Source: Microbulbifer halophilus (GTDB lineage: Bacteria > Pseudomonadota > Gammaproteobacteria > Pseudomonadales > Cellvibrionaceae). From it: a stretch of DNA of 64,000 bases. Below the pieces are notes generated by a model. The model was given only the letters and a program-made list of their open reading frames with translations. It was not told the origin of the DNA and searched no databases. Position numbers and translations under genes: made by a program. The stretch is from the NCBI RefSeq assembly GCF_026183675.1, contig NZ_JAPIVK010000014.1:1-64000 (forward strand), given 5' to 3'. Positions 54,044 to 63,118 of this stretch are shown piece by piece; position 1 is the first letter of the stretch, and the number at the start of each line of letters is the position of its first letter.

Positions 54044-56359
54044 TTTCGAGCTTTGTTTTTTTACATTTGACATGTAATTTTTGCTATTTGGGTTTTGACT
54101 CTCCCCTTCCGGCTGCAATAGCGCCTTCAACCCCAACCCCTGCAGAAAGTCCTGCAATACCTGCTCTATCTGCTCCGGATACTGCAGGTCCAGCACCTGT
54201 TTCAATAACTGATCGGCATCGGACTTTTTCACCGCCCGCAGGGCCGCCTTGACCCGGGGCAGGTTGGTGGCGTTCATCGACAGTACGTCGTAGCCCATGG
54301 CGACCAGCAGCAGGGCGCCACCGGGGTCACCGGCCAGTTCGCCGCAGATACCCACCTTGGTGCGGGCGGTGTGGCCGGCGTTGACCACCTGCAGCAGGGC
54401 GCGCAGCACCGCCGGGTGCAGGGCGTGGTAGATACTGGCCACGCGGCTGTTGTTGCGGTCTACCGCCAGCAGGTACTGGGTCAGGTCGTTGGAGCCCACG
54501 GATATGAAGTCCACCTGCTGCGCCAGGTCGCTGGCCTGGTAGACCGCCGACGGGACCTCGATCATGATGCCGAGCGGCGGCATGTCGATCCGATAGCCCT
54601 CGTCTCGCAGTTCCCGGTGGGCCCGCTCTACCAGCTTGCGCGCCGCTTCCACTTCGCCCACGCCGCTGATCATCGGCAGCATGATGCGCAGGTTGTCGAG
54701 CCCCTGGCTGGCTTTCATCATGGCCCGCACCTGGCCCAGGAAAATCTCCGGGTGGTCCAGGGTCACGCGGATACCGCGCCAGCCGAGGAAGGGGTTGGTC
54801 TCCTCAATGGGAAAGTAGGCCAGCGCCTTGTCGCCGCCCACATCCAGGGTGCGCATGGTCACCGGGCGCGGCGCGAAGGCCTCCAGCTGTTCGCGGTAGA
54901 TCTCGCGCTGCTCCTCCTCGGACGGGAAACGGTCGCGCAGCAGGAAGGGCACCTCGGTGCGGTAGAGGCCCACGCCCTCGGCGCCCCGCTCCAGGGAGCG
55001 CACCACGTCCGCCATCAGGCCGGTGTTGACCCACAGGCGCACCCGGTGGCCGTCGGCGGTCTCGCCGGGCAGGCCGGCCAAGTGGTCCAGGTTGCGCGCC
55101 AGTTCGCGCTCTTCCTCGACGATGGCGTCGTAGCGGCGCCTGAGTTCGGCGCCCGGATGCACATGCAGCTCGCCGCGATAGCCGTCCACCACCAGCTCGG
55201 CACCGTCGATCTGCTCGTAGGGCAGGTCCTGCGCCCCCATCACTGCCGGCAGCCCCATGGCGCGGGCGATGATGGCCACGTGGCTGTTGGCGGAGCCCTT
55301 CACCGAGATCAGGCCCATCAGACGCTCGCGCGGCACTTCGGCGAGCATCGCCGCGGTCAGTTCCTCGCCGATCAGAATCGTATTTTGCGGATAGTCCCGC
55401 TGGGCCTGCTGTTGTTGGCGCAAGTGCATCAATACCCGCGCGCCCAGGTCGCGCACATCGGCGGCGCGATCGCGGAAGTAGGCGTCGGACATGGCCTCGA
55501 AGCGGCGCACGTGCTCCAGCATCACCTCGGCCCAGGCGCGGGAGGCGCTGAGCTGCTGGCGGATACGGTCGCAGACCTCCACCGCCAGGGAGCTGTCGTC
55601 GAGCATGCTGATATAGGCGTCGAACAGCGCCCGCTCTTCGCGGTTCAGGTCGTTCTTCAGGCGCTCGCCGACCTCGCGAATCTCCTTGCGGGCATTGCCC
55701 AGTGCCTGCTGGAAGAGTTCCAGCTCGGCCTCCACGTCCATACAGCAGGAGTAGGGTACGGTGGCCAGGTTGGCCTGGGGCGAAACCACATGGGCGCGAC
55801 CGATGGCGACACCCGGTGAGGCGGCGATACCGCCGAACCGGGTCTCACGGCGCTGCCGCCCGATGGTGGCCAGGGCGCCGGTGGCTTCGGCGTGGGCGAT
55901 CACGCCGGCCAGCTGCGCCGACAGGGTGACCAGGAAGGCTTCCTCGCCCTCGTCGAAGCGGCGCTGTTCCGCCTGCTGTACCACCAGCACGCCGAGCACA
56001 TTGCGGTGGTGAATGATGGGGGTGCCGAGAAAGGCGCTGAAACGCTCCTCGCCGGTGGCGGGGAAGTACTGGTAAGCGGGGTGGGACTCGGCGCGCTCCA
56101 GGTTGATGGGCTCCTCTCGGGTGACCACATTGCCCACCAGGCCCTCGCCCGGCACCATATGCACCTTGCCCACCGAGTCCTGGTTCAGGCCGCGGGTGGC
56201 CATCAGCACATAGGAATCGGACTGCTTGTCGCGCAGGTAAACGGAGCAGACCCGGGTGTGCATCACCTCGCGCACGCGGCGCACGATGATATCCAGTACC
56301 GCGGGCAGGTCCCTGGCCGCGTTGACTTCCTGAACGATACTGCGCAGAGATCCGAGCAA
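54041..56359 (-). CDS. ptsP: Phosphoenolpyruvate-protein phosphotransferase PtsP (enzyme I-Ntr)
   Basis: A 772-residue enzyme I of the nitrogen PTS. An N-terminal GAF domain (about 1-160) precedes the EI domains: the phosphohistidine region VKGSANSHVAIIARAMGLPAVMG (about 345-367) and the PEP-binding domain with LYRTEVPFLLRD and the late SVGSNDLTQYLLAVDRNN and CGELAGD. The start is TTG 56359 with AAGGA 7 bases upstream, giving LGSLRSIVQEV, which aligns with the E. coli N-terminus. Longer readings (to 56572) cross element B. Upstream rppH is on the same strand. Confidence 0.95.
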   Translation of the reverse strand: MLGSLRSIVQEVNAARDLPAVLDIIVRRVREVMHTRVCSVYLRDKQSDSYVLMATRGLNQDSVGKVHMVPGEGLVGNVVTREEPINLERAESHPAYQYFPATGEERFSAFLGTPIIHHRNVLGVLVVQQAEQRRFDEGEEAFLVTLSAQLAGVIAHAEATGALATIGRQRRETRFGGIAASPGVAIGRAHVVSPQANLATVPYSCCMDVEAELELFQQALGNARKEIREVGERLKNDLNREERALFDAYISMLDDSSLAVEVCDRIRQQLSASRAWAEVMLEHVRRFEAMSDAYFRDRAADVRDLGARVLMHLRQQQQAQRDYPQNTILIGEELTAAMLAEVPRERLMGLISVKGSANSHVAIIARAMGLPAVMGAQDLPYEQIDGAELVVDGYRGELHVHPGAELRRRYDAIVEEERELARNLDHLAGLPGETADGHRVRLWVNTGLMADVVRSLERGAEGVGLYRTEVPFLLRDRFPSEEEQREIYREQLEAFAPRPVTMRTLDVGGDKALAYFPIEETNPFLGWRGIRVTLDHPEIFLGQVRAMMKASQGLDNLRIMLPMISGVGEVEAARKLVERAHRELRDEGYRIDMPPLGIMIEVPSAVYQASDLAQQVDFISVGSNDLTQYLLAVDRNNSRVASIYHALHPAVLRALLQVVNAGHTARTKVGICGELAGDPGGALLLVAMGYDVLSMNATNLPRVKAALRAVKKSDADQLLKQVLDLQYPEQIEQVLQDFLQGLGLKALLQPEGESQNPNSKNYMSNVKKQSSK

Positions 56360-56451
56360 AGGTCTGTCCTTCCCTTTAGATTCAACTTGAATCCACCTAA
56401 AAGTTACGGATTCAAGCTCTGTTTCGGGGGAGATGTCTACCGATGGCACAA

Positions 56452-56559
56452 GCCGGGGCGGGGTACACCTTTCTGGGACTGTCTGCGAGAGGGACCTCGC
56501 AGACAAGCCTACAGGGATGTATTTACGGCGTGTCCCAGAAAAGTGTACCCCGCCCCGGC
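56452..56559. repeat. Palindromic element B (62-bp core with self-complementary arms)
   Basis: Left arm 56452-56474 and right arm 56537-56559 match at 22 of 23 complementary positions. The core 56475-56536 is 60 of 62 identical to that of element A in reverse orientation. It lies between rppH and ptsP, 50 bases past the rppH stop, where the hairpin could reduce ptsP read-through. Confidence 0.8.
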
Positions 56560-56609
56560 TCCCCAACGGCATTCCCGAAGCGTGAGTCTATATGAAACCC
56601 CGCCGGCGG

Positions 56610-57236
56610 CTATTCCTGTCCGCGCAGCCAGCGCTTCTCCAATTGTATCTGCTGTGGCGCCAGTTCGGTGAGGGCGCGGCGGTATACCTCGCGTTTGAAG
56701 GTCACCACCTTGCTCAGCGGATGCCAGTAGCTGACCCAGCGCCACTGATCGAACTCGGGCTTGTAGCCGTTGTTGAAACTGATGCTGTCCTCGGGCGCCT
56801 CCAGCTTGAGCAGATACCATTTCTGCTTCTGGCCGATACACAGGGGCGCCGAGCGCTTGCGGATCAGCCGCCGGGGCAGCCGGTAGCGCAGCCAGCCGCG
56901 GGTGCTGGCGATCAGGCTGACCTGGTCGCGGGTCAGCCCCACCTCCTCGTAGAGCTCGCGATACAGCGCCTGCTCCGGCGCCTCGCCCGGATTGATTCCG
57001 CCCTGGGGAAATTGCCAGGCGTCCTTGCCGCCTATCCGCCGCGCCCACAGCGCCTCGCCGCGGGCGTTCAGAACAATGATGCCGACGTTGGGGCGAAAGC
57101 CCTCGTCGTCGATGTTACTGCTGTTGCTGTCGCCGCTGCGCTCCGGCCTCTTGCCCGGGGTGTCGCTGCGGCTGGACTGCCTGGCGGACCTGCGGCGGTG
57201 TTTGCGCCCGGACTGAGCCGGCTTGCCGTCGCCCAA
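56610..57236 (-). CDS. rppH: RNA pyrophosphohydrolase RppH/NudH
   Basis: A Nudix hydrolase that starts mRNA decay by removing 5' pyrophosphate. The Nudix box is complete ([23 protein letters not shown]) and the family start [15 protein letters not shown] and end YRRALTEL match E. coli RppH. No start codon exists at the usual position (an ATC is there), so the frame is called from TTG 57236, adding about 42 mostly basic and serine-rich residues. Followed by ptsP on the same strand. Confidence 0.9.
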   Translation of the reverse strand: MGDGKPAQSGRKHRRRSARQSSRSDTPGKRPERSGDSNSSNIDDEGFRPNVGIIVLNARGEALWARRIGGKDAWQFPQGGINPGEAPEQALYRELYEEVGLTRDQVSLIASTRGWLRYRLPRRLIRKRSAPLCIGQKQKWYLLKLEAPEDSISFNNGYKPEFDQWRWVSYWHPLSKVVTFKREVYRRALTELAPQQIQLEKRWLRGQE

Positions 57237-57459
57237 AATACCGTCCTCGATTCGTCTGTGTGCGGCCGCCTGACGGGCTGAGTTCGACAGGCTGTCAACC
57301 GCGCATACTTGTCCGGCATTGTTCCACAGCGGGGTTATTACGGCAATTCGGTGACACGCGCACTGTGCCGGCGGTCTCTACGGGTTAAAATCTCCGCCCC
57401 CGGGTTGTGTCGCTGGCGGCGAAATCCCCCCGTGGGACTATAGTTGACTATTGAGGGAG

Positions 57460-58131
57460 ATGGCGGTGCAGTTGGCGATATTTGATCTGGACAATACCCT
57501 GATCGGTGGCGACAGCGATCACGCCTGGGGCGAGTTCCTGGTGGAACGCGAGCATGTAGACGGTGAGCGCTATCGCTCCGCCAACGACCGCTTCTACCGG
57601 GATTACCAGCGCGGCGAGCTGGATATCTTTGCCTACCTGGAATTTGCCCTGGAGCCGCTGGCGCAGCTCTCGCAGGGGCAGCTCGGCAACCTGCAGCGGG
57701 CCTTCATGGAGGAAGTGATCAGCGAGATCTGGCTGCCGCAGGCGGAAGAGCTGATCGCCGGGCACCGGCGCGATGGCCACCATATCATGATCATTACCGC
57801 CACCAACCGCTTCGTGGTGGAGCCGATCGCCGCCCGCCTGGGAGTGGACACGCTGCTGGCCACGGAGCCGGAGGAAGTGGAGGGCCGTTTTACCGGTCGC
57901 GTGGCGGGAGAGCCCTGTTACCAGGGCGGCAAGGTACTGCGGCTGCATCAGTGGCTGGCGCACAACCCGGCCTACGCCGCCTCGGAGAAGTGGTTCTACA
58001 GCGACTCCATCAACGACCTGCCGCTGCTGCGGGAAGTGGAGCACCCGGTGGCGGTGGACCCGGATCCGCGCCTGCGGACCGAGGCCGAGAACCGCGGCTG
58101 GCCGGTAATCAGCCTGCGTGGGGAGGAATGA
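57460..58131 (+). CDS. HAD-superfamily phosphatase (HAD-IB, SerB-like)
   Basis: A 223-residue HAD hydrolase with motif I FDLDNTLIGGDS at about residue 7, motif II in IITATNRFVVEP and motif III/IV in YSDSINDLPLL. The HAD-IB subclass with a helical cap includes phosphoserine and phosphate-monoester phosphatases; several family members are linked to phospholipid or polyamine metabolism, but the substrate is unknown. Start ATG 57460, or GTG 57466 which fits the GAGGGAG ribosome site better. Divergent from rppH. Confidence 0.88.
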   Translation: MAVQLAIFDLDNTLIGGDSDHAWGEFLVEREHVDGERYRSANDRFYRDYQRGELDIFAYLEFALEPLAQLSQGQLGNLQRAFMEEVISEIWLPQAEELIAGHRRDGHHIMIITATNRFVVEPIAARLGVDTLLATEPEEVEGRFTGRVAGEPCYQGGKVLRLHQWLAHNPAYAASEKWFYSDSINDLPLLREVEHPVAVDPDPRLRTEAENRGWPVISLRGEE

Positions 58132-58250
58132 GGTAGCGGCCAGCGGGTGTGTTTTAACCCTCAGGTTTCGGGGTTCAGTTGGGGGAGCCGGAACGGGGTG
58201 CGTCGCGGCGCATCGAACGCTGAAGCTCGAGTTGAATCGACAGTTTTGAA

Positions 58251-59453
58251 ATGGGGAATTCTGTGAACGGAAACTCTAAGTGGCGCGGGGGACCGCGGCT
58301 GTGGCGAATGGCGCTGGTGGCGATGCTGCTGACTTTCGGTGCCTGCGAGGCGAAAAAGACTGAACAGCCGGCCGCCGAGAAGCCGCAGCCGGCGCCGGAG
58401 GTGATCGACGAAGAGGCGGCCGAGGCGCTGTCGCGCAGTGTCTGGCAGACGGGCGAGGCGCAGTTGGCGGACGTCCGCGCGGCAGTGGAGGGGCTCAACC
58501 GCGCGGTGGCAACGTTGCTGGAGCGGCCCAGTGACGATCATCTGGAGGCGGCCAAGCTGGCCTGGCTGGATGCACACCGCGAATTCGCCGCGGCGCTGCC
58601 CTATATCCAGTTGGGCTTCGCGCCGGCGGAAATCCGCGAGCAGGGCCGCAAGCTGGTGCTGGCACTGGACAGCTGGCCGGCACAGCCGGGTTACCTGGAT
58701 ACGGTGCCGGGCTATTCCGACAGCGGTATCGTCAACGACACCGCCATTGAGCTGACCCTGACCAACCTGCGCCACCAGCACCGCCTGACTGCCAACGAGG
58801 AGGCGAGTACCGGTTTCCACGCGATGGAAGTCATGCTCTGGGGCCCCACCGGCGAGCGCACGGCGGAGGAGTTTGTCGCCGTGGATGAGGGCGAGAAGCC
58901 TGAGGCGCTGGCAGTCAACCGCCGGCGCCAGCTGACCGGCCTGATCGGCGAGGCGATGAACGAGGATGCGAATGACCTGGCGCAGCGCTGGCCCTATTCC
59001 GCCAACGACCTGTCGCGGCATTTCCTGGCCCTGGCCCCCGTCGAGCGCCTGCAACAGGTGCGAGCCACCCATACGCGGGTGGTGGACGAGGAATTGCTGC
59101 GGCGTCTGCCGGAGAGTTCCGAGAGCGACGTGGAGAGCGGCCGCGCCGCGGATTCCAAGCAGGCGCTACTGGCCATACTGCGCACCCTGCAGGCCAGCTG
59201 GCTGCCGGCGGAGGGCACCGGCCTCGCCGAGCTGCTGCTGGACCGACACCAGGTCGGCGCGCTGGCGCAGAGCTTCGCCGAGCTGGAGGAACTGTTGATG
59301 AAGATGGAAGACCCGATGGAGCTGGCGGCACTGGACCAGCTGTCCCGGGCGCGGGAGCTGCTGGAGCAGATCGCCGGACTGATGGCGGGCACGACCCGGG
59401 TGCCGGCGACCGAGGAGGAAGTGACACCGGTGTCGCTGCCCGGAGGGAATTGA
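58251..59453 (+). CDS. Imelysin-like lipoprotein (peptidase M75 fold)
   Basis: A 400-residue exported lipoprotein. A hydrophobic signal ends at LTFGAC (lipobox, about residue 32). The mature protein is helical, with the GxHxxE motif GFHAMEVMLWG near residue 188, which marks the imelysin/EfeO-like family. These proteins work in iron uptake rather than as peptidases. Its first 15 residues are polar, so the true start may be internal. No iron genes lie next to it; a terminator follows at 59494. Confidence 0.85.
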   Translation: MGNSVNGNSKWRGGPRLWRMALVAMLLTFGACEAKKTEQPAAEKPQPAPEVIDEEAAEALSRSVWQTGEAQLADVRAAVEGLNRAVATLLERPSDDHLEAAKLAWLDAHREFAAALPYIQLGFAPAEIREQGRKLVLALDSWPAQPGYLDTVPGYSDSGIVNDTAIELTLTNLRHQHRLTANEEASTGFHAMEVMLWGPTGERTAEEFVAVDEGEKPEALAVNRRRQLTGLIGEAMNEDANDLAQRWPYSANDLSRHFLALAPVERLQQVRATHTRVVDEELLRRLPESSESDVESGRAADSKQALLAILRTLQASWLPAEGTGLAELLLDRHQVGALAQSFAELEELLMKMEDPMELAALDQLSRARELLEQIAGLMAGTTRVPATEEEVTPVSLPGGN

Positions 59454-59459
59454 TCGGTC

Positions 59460-59481
59460 GGTGCGCACGGCGCACCCTACC
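59460..59481. repeat. GGGTGCGCC palindrome (reverse orientation)
   Basis: Same short palindrome as at 51945-51966, inverted (GGTGCGCACGGCGCACC), just after the imelysin-like gene stop. Confidence 0.65.
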
Positions 59482-59493
59482 CCAGTCCCCAAA

Positions 59494-59530
59494 CGAAAGA
59501 ACCCCGGCCCTGGGCCGGGGTTCTTTCGTT
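59494..59530. terminator. Bidirectional terminator
   Basis: GAAAGAACCCCGGCC-CT-GGGCCGGGGTTCTTTC-type perfect hairpin between the convergent imelysin-like and MepK-like genes, with A-rich and T-rich flanks. Confidence 0.9.
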
Positions 59531-59560
59531 GCTACGCATCGCCGCGGGGCGATGTCCGGC

Positions 59561-60094
59561 TTACCAGCGGCGCACCGGACCCGTGTCGACGTGCACGAAG
59601 TTACTCTTCGGATAGTAACCCACACCGCCCACTTTCAGGTCCAGGGCCGCGCGGCGCACTTTGCTCAGCGGCACACCGGGCATGCGCAGGTCGATGGCCA
59701 TACCGCGGGTATGGTAGCTGCGCTTGGCGACGCCGCCGGAGCGCGAGCGCAGCATGGCGTTGGTCTTGGCCGAACGGTAGCCGGAGATGATCTCGATCTC
59801 GCCGTTGAAGTTCAGTTTCTCCTTCAGCTTGTGGATCAGGTCGAACAGTTCCGGGTCCATGCGCGTCGTCTCGTTGGCGCGGTGGTCGCGCAGCAGACGG
59901 TTGAATCGTTTCAGGCCGCTGCTGCTGTAGTCACCGTTGGACCAGAAGGCGGCATTCAGCCGTTCCCCGGTGTGCAGGTTGCGCATCTTCAGGGTACGTG
60001 AGGTACCCGCTCTCGCCAATGTCGGACCGGCACTGACCGCTGCCGCTGTTGCACAGGTTACTGCCAGGAACCGGCGTCTGGATGGATTTTTCAT
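59561..60094 (-). CDS. DUF882/YcbK-type peptidase, MepK-like, Tat-exported
   Basis: A 177-residue exported protein with a twin-arginine signal (SRRRFLAVTCATAA). The DUF882 (peptidase M15-like) domain has the zinc-site pattern: SGYRSAKTNAMLRSRS, the RSYHTRGMAIDLRM box (His and Asp ligands) and FVHVDTGPVRRW at the end. E. coli MepK cleaves the 3-3 crosslinks made by L,D-transpeptidases. It is next to three LD-transpeptidase genes on the same strand, as ycbK is near ycbB in E. coli, which supports this role. Confidence 0.9.
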   Translation of the reverse strand: MKNPSRRRFLAVTCATAAAVSAGPTLARAGTSRTLKMRNLHTGERLNAAFWSNGDYSSSGLKRFNRLLRDHRANETTRMDPELFDLIHKLKEKLNFNGEIEIISGYRSAKTNAMLRSRSGGVAKRSYHTRGMAIDLRMPGVPLSKVRRAALDLKVGGVGYYPKSNFVHVDTGPVRRW

Positions 60095-60463
60095 AACCCT
60101 TTTCCGCCTCTCGTGTATTTCTCGTCATGCCCCTTGTGGCTTTTGGTGCCATTCGGGGTTGAAAGAAATGTACAAAAAATAACCGGTTGTTACAAACAGC
60201 AAAGGGGTAATGAACAATCGATCGAAGCGAAGAGCTGGTATTTTATTGCGCCCGAGACTACGCGAACTGTCGATTCCGGTTGAAATGACGGCAGGTGGCG
60301 GGAAGGTCATGAGACAGCGTTGTCAACTATCGACCAAAACAGAAAAATAATTTTTTTGCGACCGGCCGTCCCATTTGGGTCCCGCGGAGGCAGGGTGGCT
60401 CAAAAATCGCGGCCGGTTTCGGGCCGGTCCGGGAATTTTGTCGATTGATGGGGCGGAGCGGGT

Positions 60464-61648
60464 CTACTCGGGCGGCTGGTCCGCCCGGTCGCGGTGGTAG
60501 ATATCGGGGCGGAACTGGGCCCTGCCGCGCGGGTCCACCCAGGCAGTGAGATAGGCAATAAACAGCCGCGGCGGTTCCTCTACCCGTATGTTGACGCTCT
60601 CGTCGCCGACGGTAGCCCGGGCCACGCGGGTCCTGTCCCAGCCCTGCTGGCCCAACAGTGCGTAAGCCAGCTCCTCCGGCTGCTCCAGGCGGATACAGCC
60701 GTGGCTGAAGGCGCGCTGGCGGAAGCCGAACAGGCTCTGTGCCTGGGTGTCGTGCAGGAATATGGATTGCTTGTTCGGTATGACGAACTTGAGCCGCCCG
60801 AGGGTATTGCCGGGGCCGCTGACCTGGCGCAGGGTGGCGTTGCCGTGGGCGGCGCGGGAGATACCTTCGGGGGAAATGCGGGTGGTGTCGCCGCTGCCGT
60901 AGTTCACCACCCGGTAGCCGCGGTTGTGCATGGCCTGCGGGTTGTTGCGCGCTTTCGGCAGCAGCTCGGTCAGCAGGATGCTGCGCGGCACCGTCCAGGT
61001 CGGGTTGAAAACGATGTTGGTGATGCGGCTGCGCATCGAGGGTGTGTGGCTGCTGGTTTTGCCCACCACCGTTTTCATGTCCAGGGCCACCAGCCCACTG
61101 TCGACCAGTTGCAGCCGGTAGTCGGGTACATTGACCAGGATATAGCGACCGCTCTCGGGCATTTTCAGCTTGTCCCAGCGATCGGCGTTGAGTTCCAGCC
61201 GGCGCGCCCGCTCCGCCGGCGCCACCGCGAGCTCCGCCAGGGTGCGGGGCCCGGCGATGCCGCTCGGTTCCAGGCCGTGGCGGCGCTGGTAATTTTCCAC
61301 TGCCCGCTGCAGGCCGCTGTCGAAGAGTTGCGGGTTCTGGACCTTGCCTCCGACCGGGCCCGGCAGGCCGCGGTAGTCCCCCAGCAGGTGCAGGAGCCGG
61401 CGCAGTTGGACCACCCGCTGGCCGCGGTCGCCGGCTTTGAGTGCCCCTCCGGCGGTCGGCGGCTGCCAGTCGTCCGCCAGTTGACGGTAGCGCTCGGCGG
61501 CGGCGCGCAGGTCGGCGCCGGCAGTGGCCGGATCCACCGCCGGCACCGGTTCCGCCGCCGGCGCCCGCCCCGCGCAGACGGCGGGGATCAGGGCCAGACA
61601 GATCAGCGCCGCCAGCAGGGGCCGGCGAGTCGCGTGTCGGCTTGCCAT
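60464..61648 (-). CDS. L,D-transpeptidase (YcbB/LdtD type) 1
   Basis: A 394-residue exported enzyme that makes 3-3 peptidoglycan crosslinks. The YkuD catalytic box is SHGCIRLEQPEELA with Cys about residue 318. A PG-binding-like domain (LFDSGLQRAVENYQRRHGLEPSGIAGPRTL, about 110-140) precedes it. An N-terminal signal peptide is cleaved near CAGRAPA. Start ATG 61648, 3 bases after the preceding transpeptidase stop, so the two are coupled. Confidence 0.92.
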   Translation of the reverse strand: MASRHATRRPLLAALICLALIPAVCAGRAPAAEPVPAVDPATAGADLRAAAERYRQLADDWQPPTAGGALKAGDRGQRVVQLRRLLHLLGDYRGLPGPVGGKVQNPQLFDSGLQRAVENYQRRHGLEPSGIAGPRTLAELAVAPAERARRLELNADRWDKLKMPESGRYILVNVPDYRLQLVDSGLVALDMKTVVGKTSSHTPSMRSRITNIVFNPTWTVPRSILLTELLPKARNNPQAMHNRGYRVVNYGSGDTTRISPEGISRAAHGNATLRQVSGPGNTLGRLKFVIPNKQSIFLHDTQAQSLFGFRQRAFSHGCIRLEQPEELAYALLGQQGWDRTRVARATVGDESVNIRVEEPPRLFIAYLTAWVDPRGRAQFRPDIYHRDRADQPPE

Positions 61649-61651
61649 GGA

Positions 61652-62899
61652 TCACCCCGGTTGGTTGCTGTGGTCGTCGTCCGTGCCGGCGCGGGAGTTC
61701 TGCGGCGTGTCGCGGTCGTAGATGTCCGGACGGAACTGCAGCAGTCCCTCCTCGTCGACCCAGGCGGTCCAGTAGGCGATGTAGACAGGGATCGGGTTCT
61801 CCAGCTCGATTCCCTGGGTGCGGGGGCTGTTGAGAGTGCGCTCTATCTGCTCCTCACCCCAGCTGTTCTGTTCCCGCAACATCATGCGGGCGAACTCCAG
61901 TGGCTTTTCCAGGCGGATACAGCCGTGGCTGAAAGCGCGCTGGCTGCGCTTGAACAGATGCTTGCTGTTGGTGTCGTGCAGGAAAATGGCCTGCTTGTTG
62001 GGGATTACGAACTTGACCCGGCCCAGGGCGTTGCCCGGCCCGCCCTTCTGCTGCAGCATCACCTTGCCGCGGCGGATGCCGGCGATGTTGCCGCGGGTAA
62101 AGGGCACCGAGTGGCCGCGGTGATTGACCAACTGGTAGCCTTTGGCGGAGAGCCTGGCGCTGCCTTTGGGCAGCAGCTCGCGCAGCGCTATATTGCGCGG
62201 CACGCGCCAGGTGGGGTTGAGGATCACGCGGGTCATGCGCGTGGTCAGTTGTGGCGTCATGTGTTTGGTCTTGCCCACCACCACGCGCATACGGAACTGG
62301 TCCCGCCCGCGGTCCACCAGCCGCAGGCTGAAATCGGGGATGTTGACCACGATGTAGCGCGGCCCCAGATCCTTGGGCATCGCCTCCCAGCGCCGCAGGT
62401 TGGCGCCCAGGGTGCGCGCCCGTTCCGCCGGGTCGATATTCAGGCGCGCCCGGGTGCGATCGTCCACCAGCGCGTCCTCTTTCAGGCCGTGGCGGCGCTG
62501 GAAGCGGCGTACCGCCTGTTGCAGCGCCTTGTCGTATTCGTCCGCGGCGCCGCTGTCGGCGGCTCTGTCGTTCAGTTGATAGTCTCCGTACATCATCAGC
62601 AGGCTGCGCAGTTGCACCACGCGCGGGTCGCGCATGCCCGGTGCCAGGGTCTGGCCGTCGCCGAGCGGTTGCCAGCGGTCGCCCTCGGCGAGGGCGCGGT
62701 AGCGCGCCAGTTCCTCGCGCATCAGTGCGTACTGCCGGCCGTAGGGTGTATAGGGATCGGCCGCCTGCGCGTCTGCGGCGGGCAGTGCCGTCCGCTCTGT
62801 GATGTCGCTGTCGGCGAGCGGCGTTTCGCTCGCCAGGGATAGGGTCAGGATAAGCGCCAGGGCGCTGCAGTAGCGGGAAGTGTCGAGCGGGTGGCTCAT
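61652..62899 (-). CDS. L,D-transpeptidase (YcbB/LdtD type) 2
   Basis: A 415-residue exported paralogue of the gene downstream. The catalytic box SHGCIRLEKPLEFARMML has Cys about residue 327, and the PG-binding segment YDKALQQAVRRFQRRHGLKEDALVDDRTRARLN (about 107-140) precedes it. A signal peptide runs to about SLASETPLA. Start ATG 62899. It follows the third paralogue after a 219-base gap containing a multi-hairpin repeat. Confidence 0.92.
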   Translation of the reverse strand: MSHPLDTSRYCSALALILTLSLASETPLADSDITERTALPAADAQAADPYTPYGRQYALMREELARYRALAEGDRWQPLGDGQTLAPGMRDPRVVQLRSLLMMYGDYQLNDRAADSGAADEYDKALQQAVRRFQRRHGLKEDALVDDRTRARLNIDPAERARTLGANLRRWEAMPKDLGPRYIVVNIPDFSLRLVDRGRDQFRMRVVVGKTKHMTPQLTTRMTRVILNPTWRVPRNIALRELLPKGSARLSAKGYQLVNHRGHSVPFTRGNIAGIRRGKVMLQQKGGPGNALGRVKFVIPNKQAIFLHDTNSKHLFKRSQRAFSHGCIRLEKPLEFARMMLREQNSWGEEQIERTLNSPRTQGIELENPIPVYIAYWTAWVDEEGLLQFRPDIYDRDTPQNSRAGTDDDHSNQPG

Positions 62900-62992
62900 G
62901 GTATACCCCTGTGAGCTGGACGGTTCTCCTTGCTCACATTGGTAACCTGCGGGGTGGTCGGGTCGAAATACCTTTAGGGAATATCGGGGAAT

Positions 62993-63070
62993 GGGGACAA
63001 ATTTGTCTGGAACAAATTTGGACGGCCGAAGGCCGCCCGCGTAGCGGGTGAGTCGCAGGGATGCGACTCA
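62993..63070. repeat. Multi-hairpin repeat, copy 2 (reverse orientation)
   Basis: Reverse complement of the series at 30048-30125: CAAATTTG arms, GGCCGAAGGCC, CCCGCGTAGCGGG and GTCGCAGGGATGCGAC. A further long hairpin (63074-63110) adjoins it. Confidence 0.7.
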
Positions 63071-63073
63071 TCA

Positions 63074-63110
63074 ATGCGGACAAATCTGCTTCCGGCAGAT
63101 TTGTCCGCAT
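63074..63110. repeat. Long hairpin after transpeptidase 3
   Basis: A perfect 16-bp stem, ATGCGGACAAATCTGC / GCAGATTTGTCCGCAT, with a five-base loop. It ends 8 bases from the stop of the minus-strand transpeptidase 3 gene. The T run is on the plus-strand side only, so as a terminator it would act on the plus strand, not on this gene. Confidence 0.6.
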
Positions 63111-63118
63111 TTTTTATC

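Noticed and set aside
60494..62842. 782-codon plus-strand ORF spanning two transpeptidase genes
   Set aside because: It runs across the boundary of two clear minus-strand genes and is explained by their paralogous GC-rich sequence.
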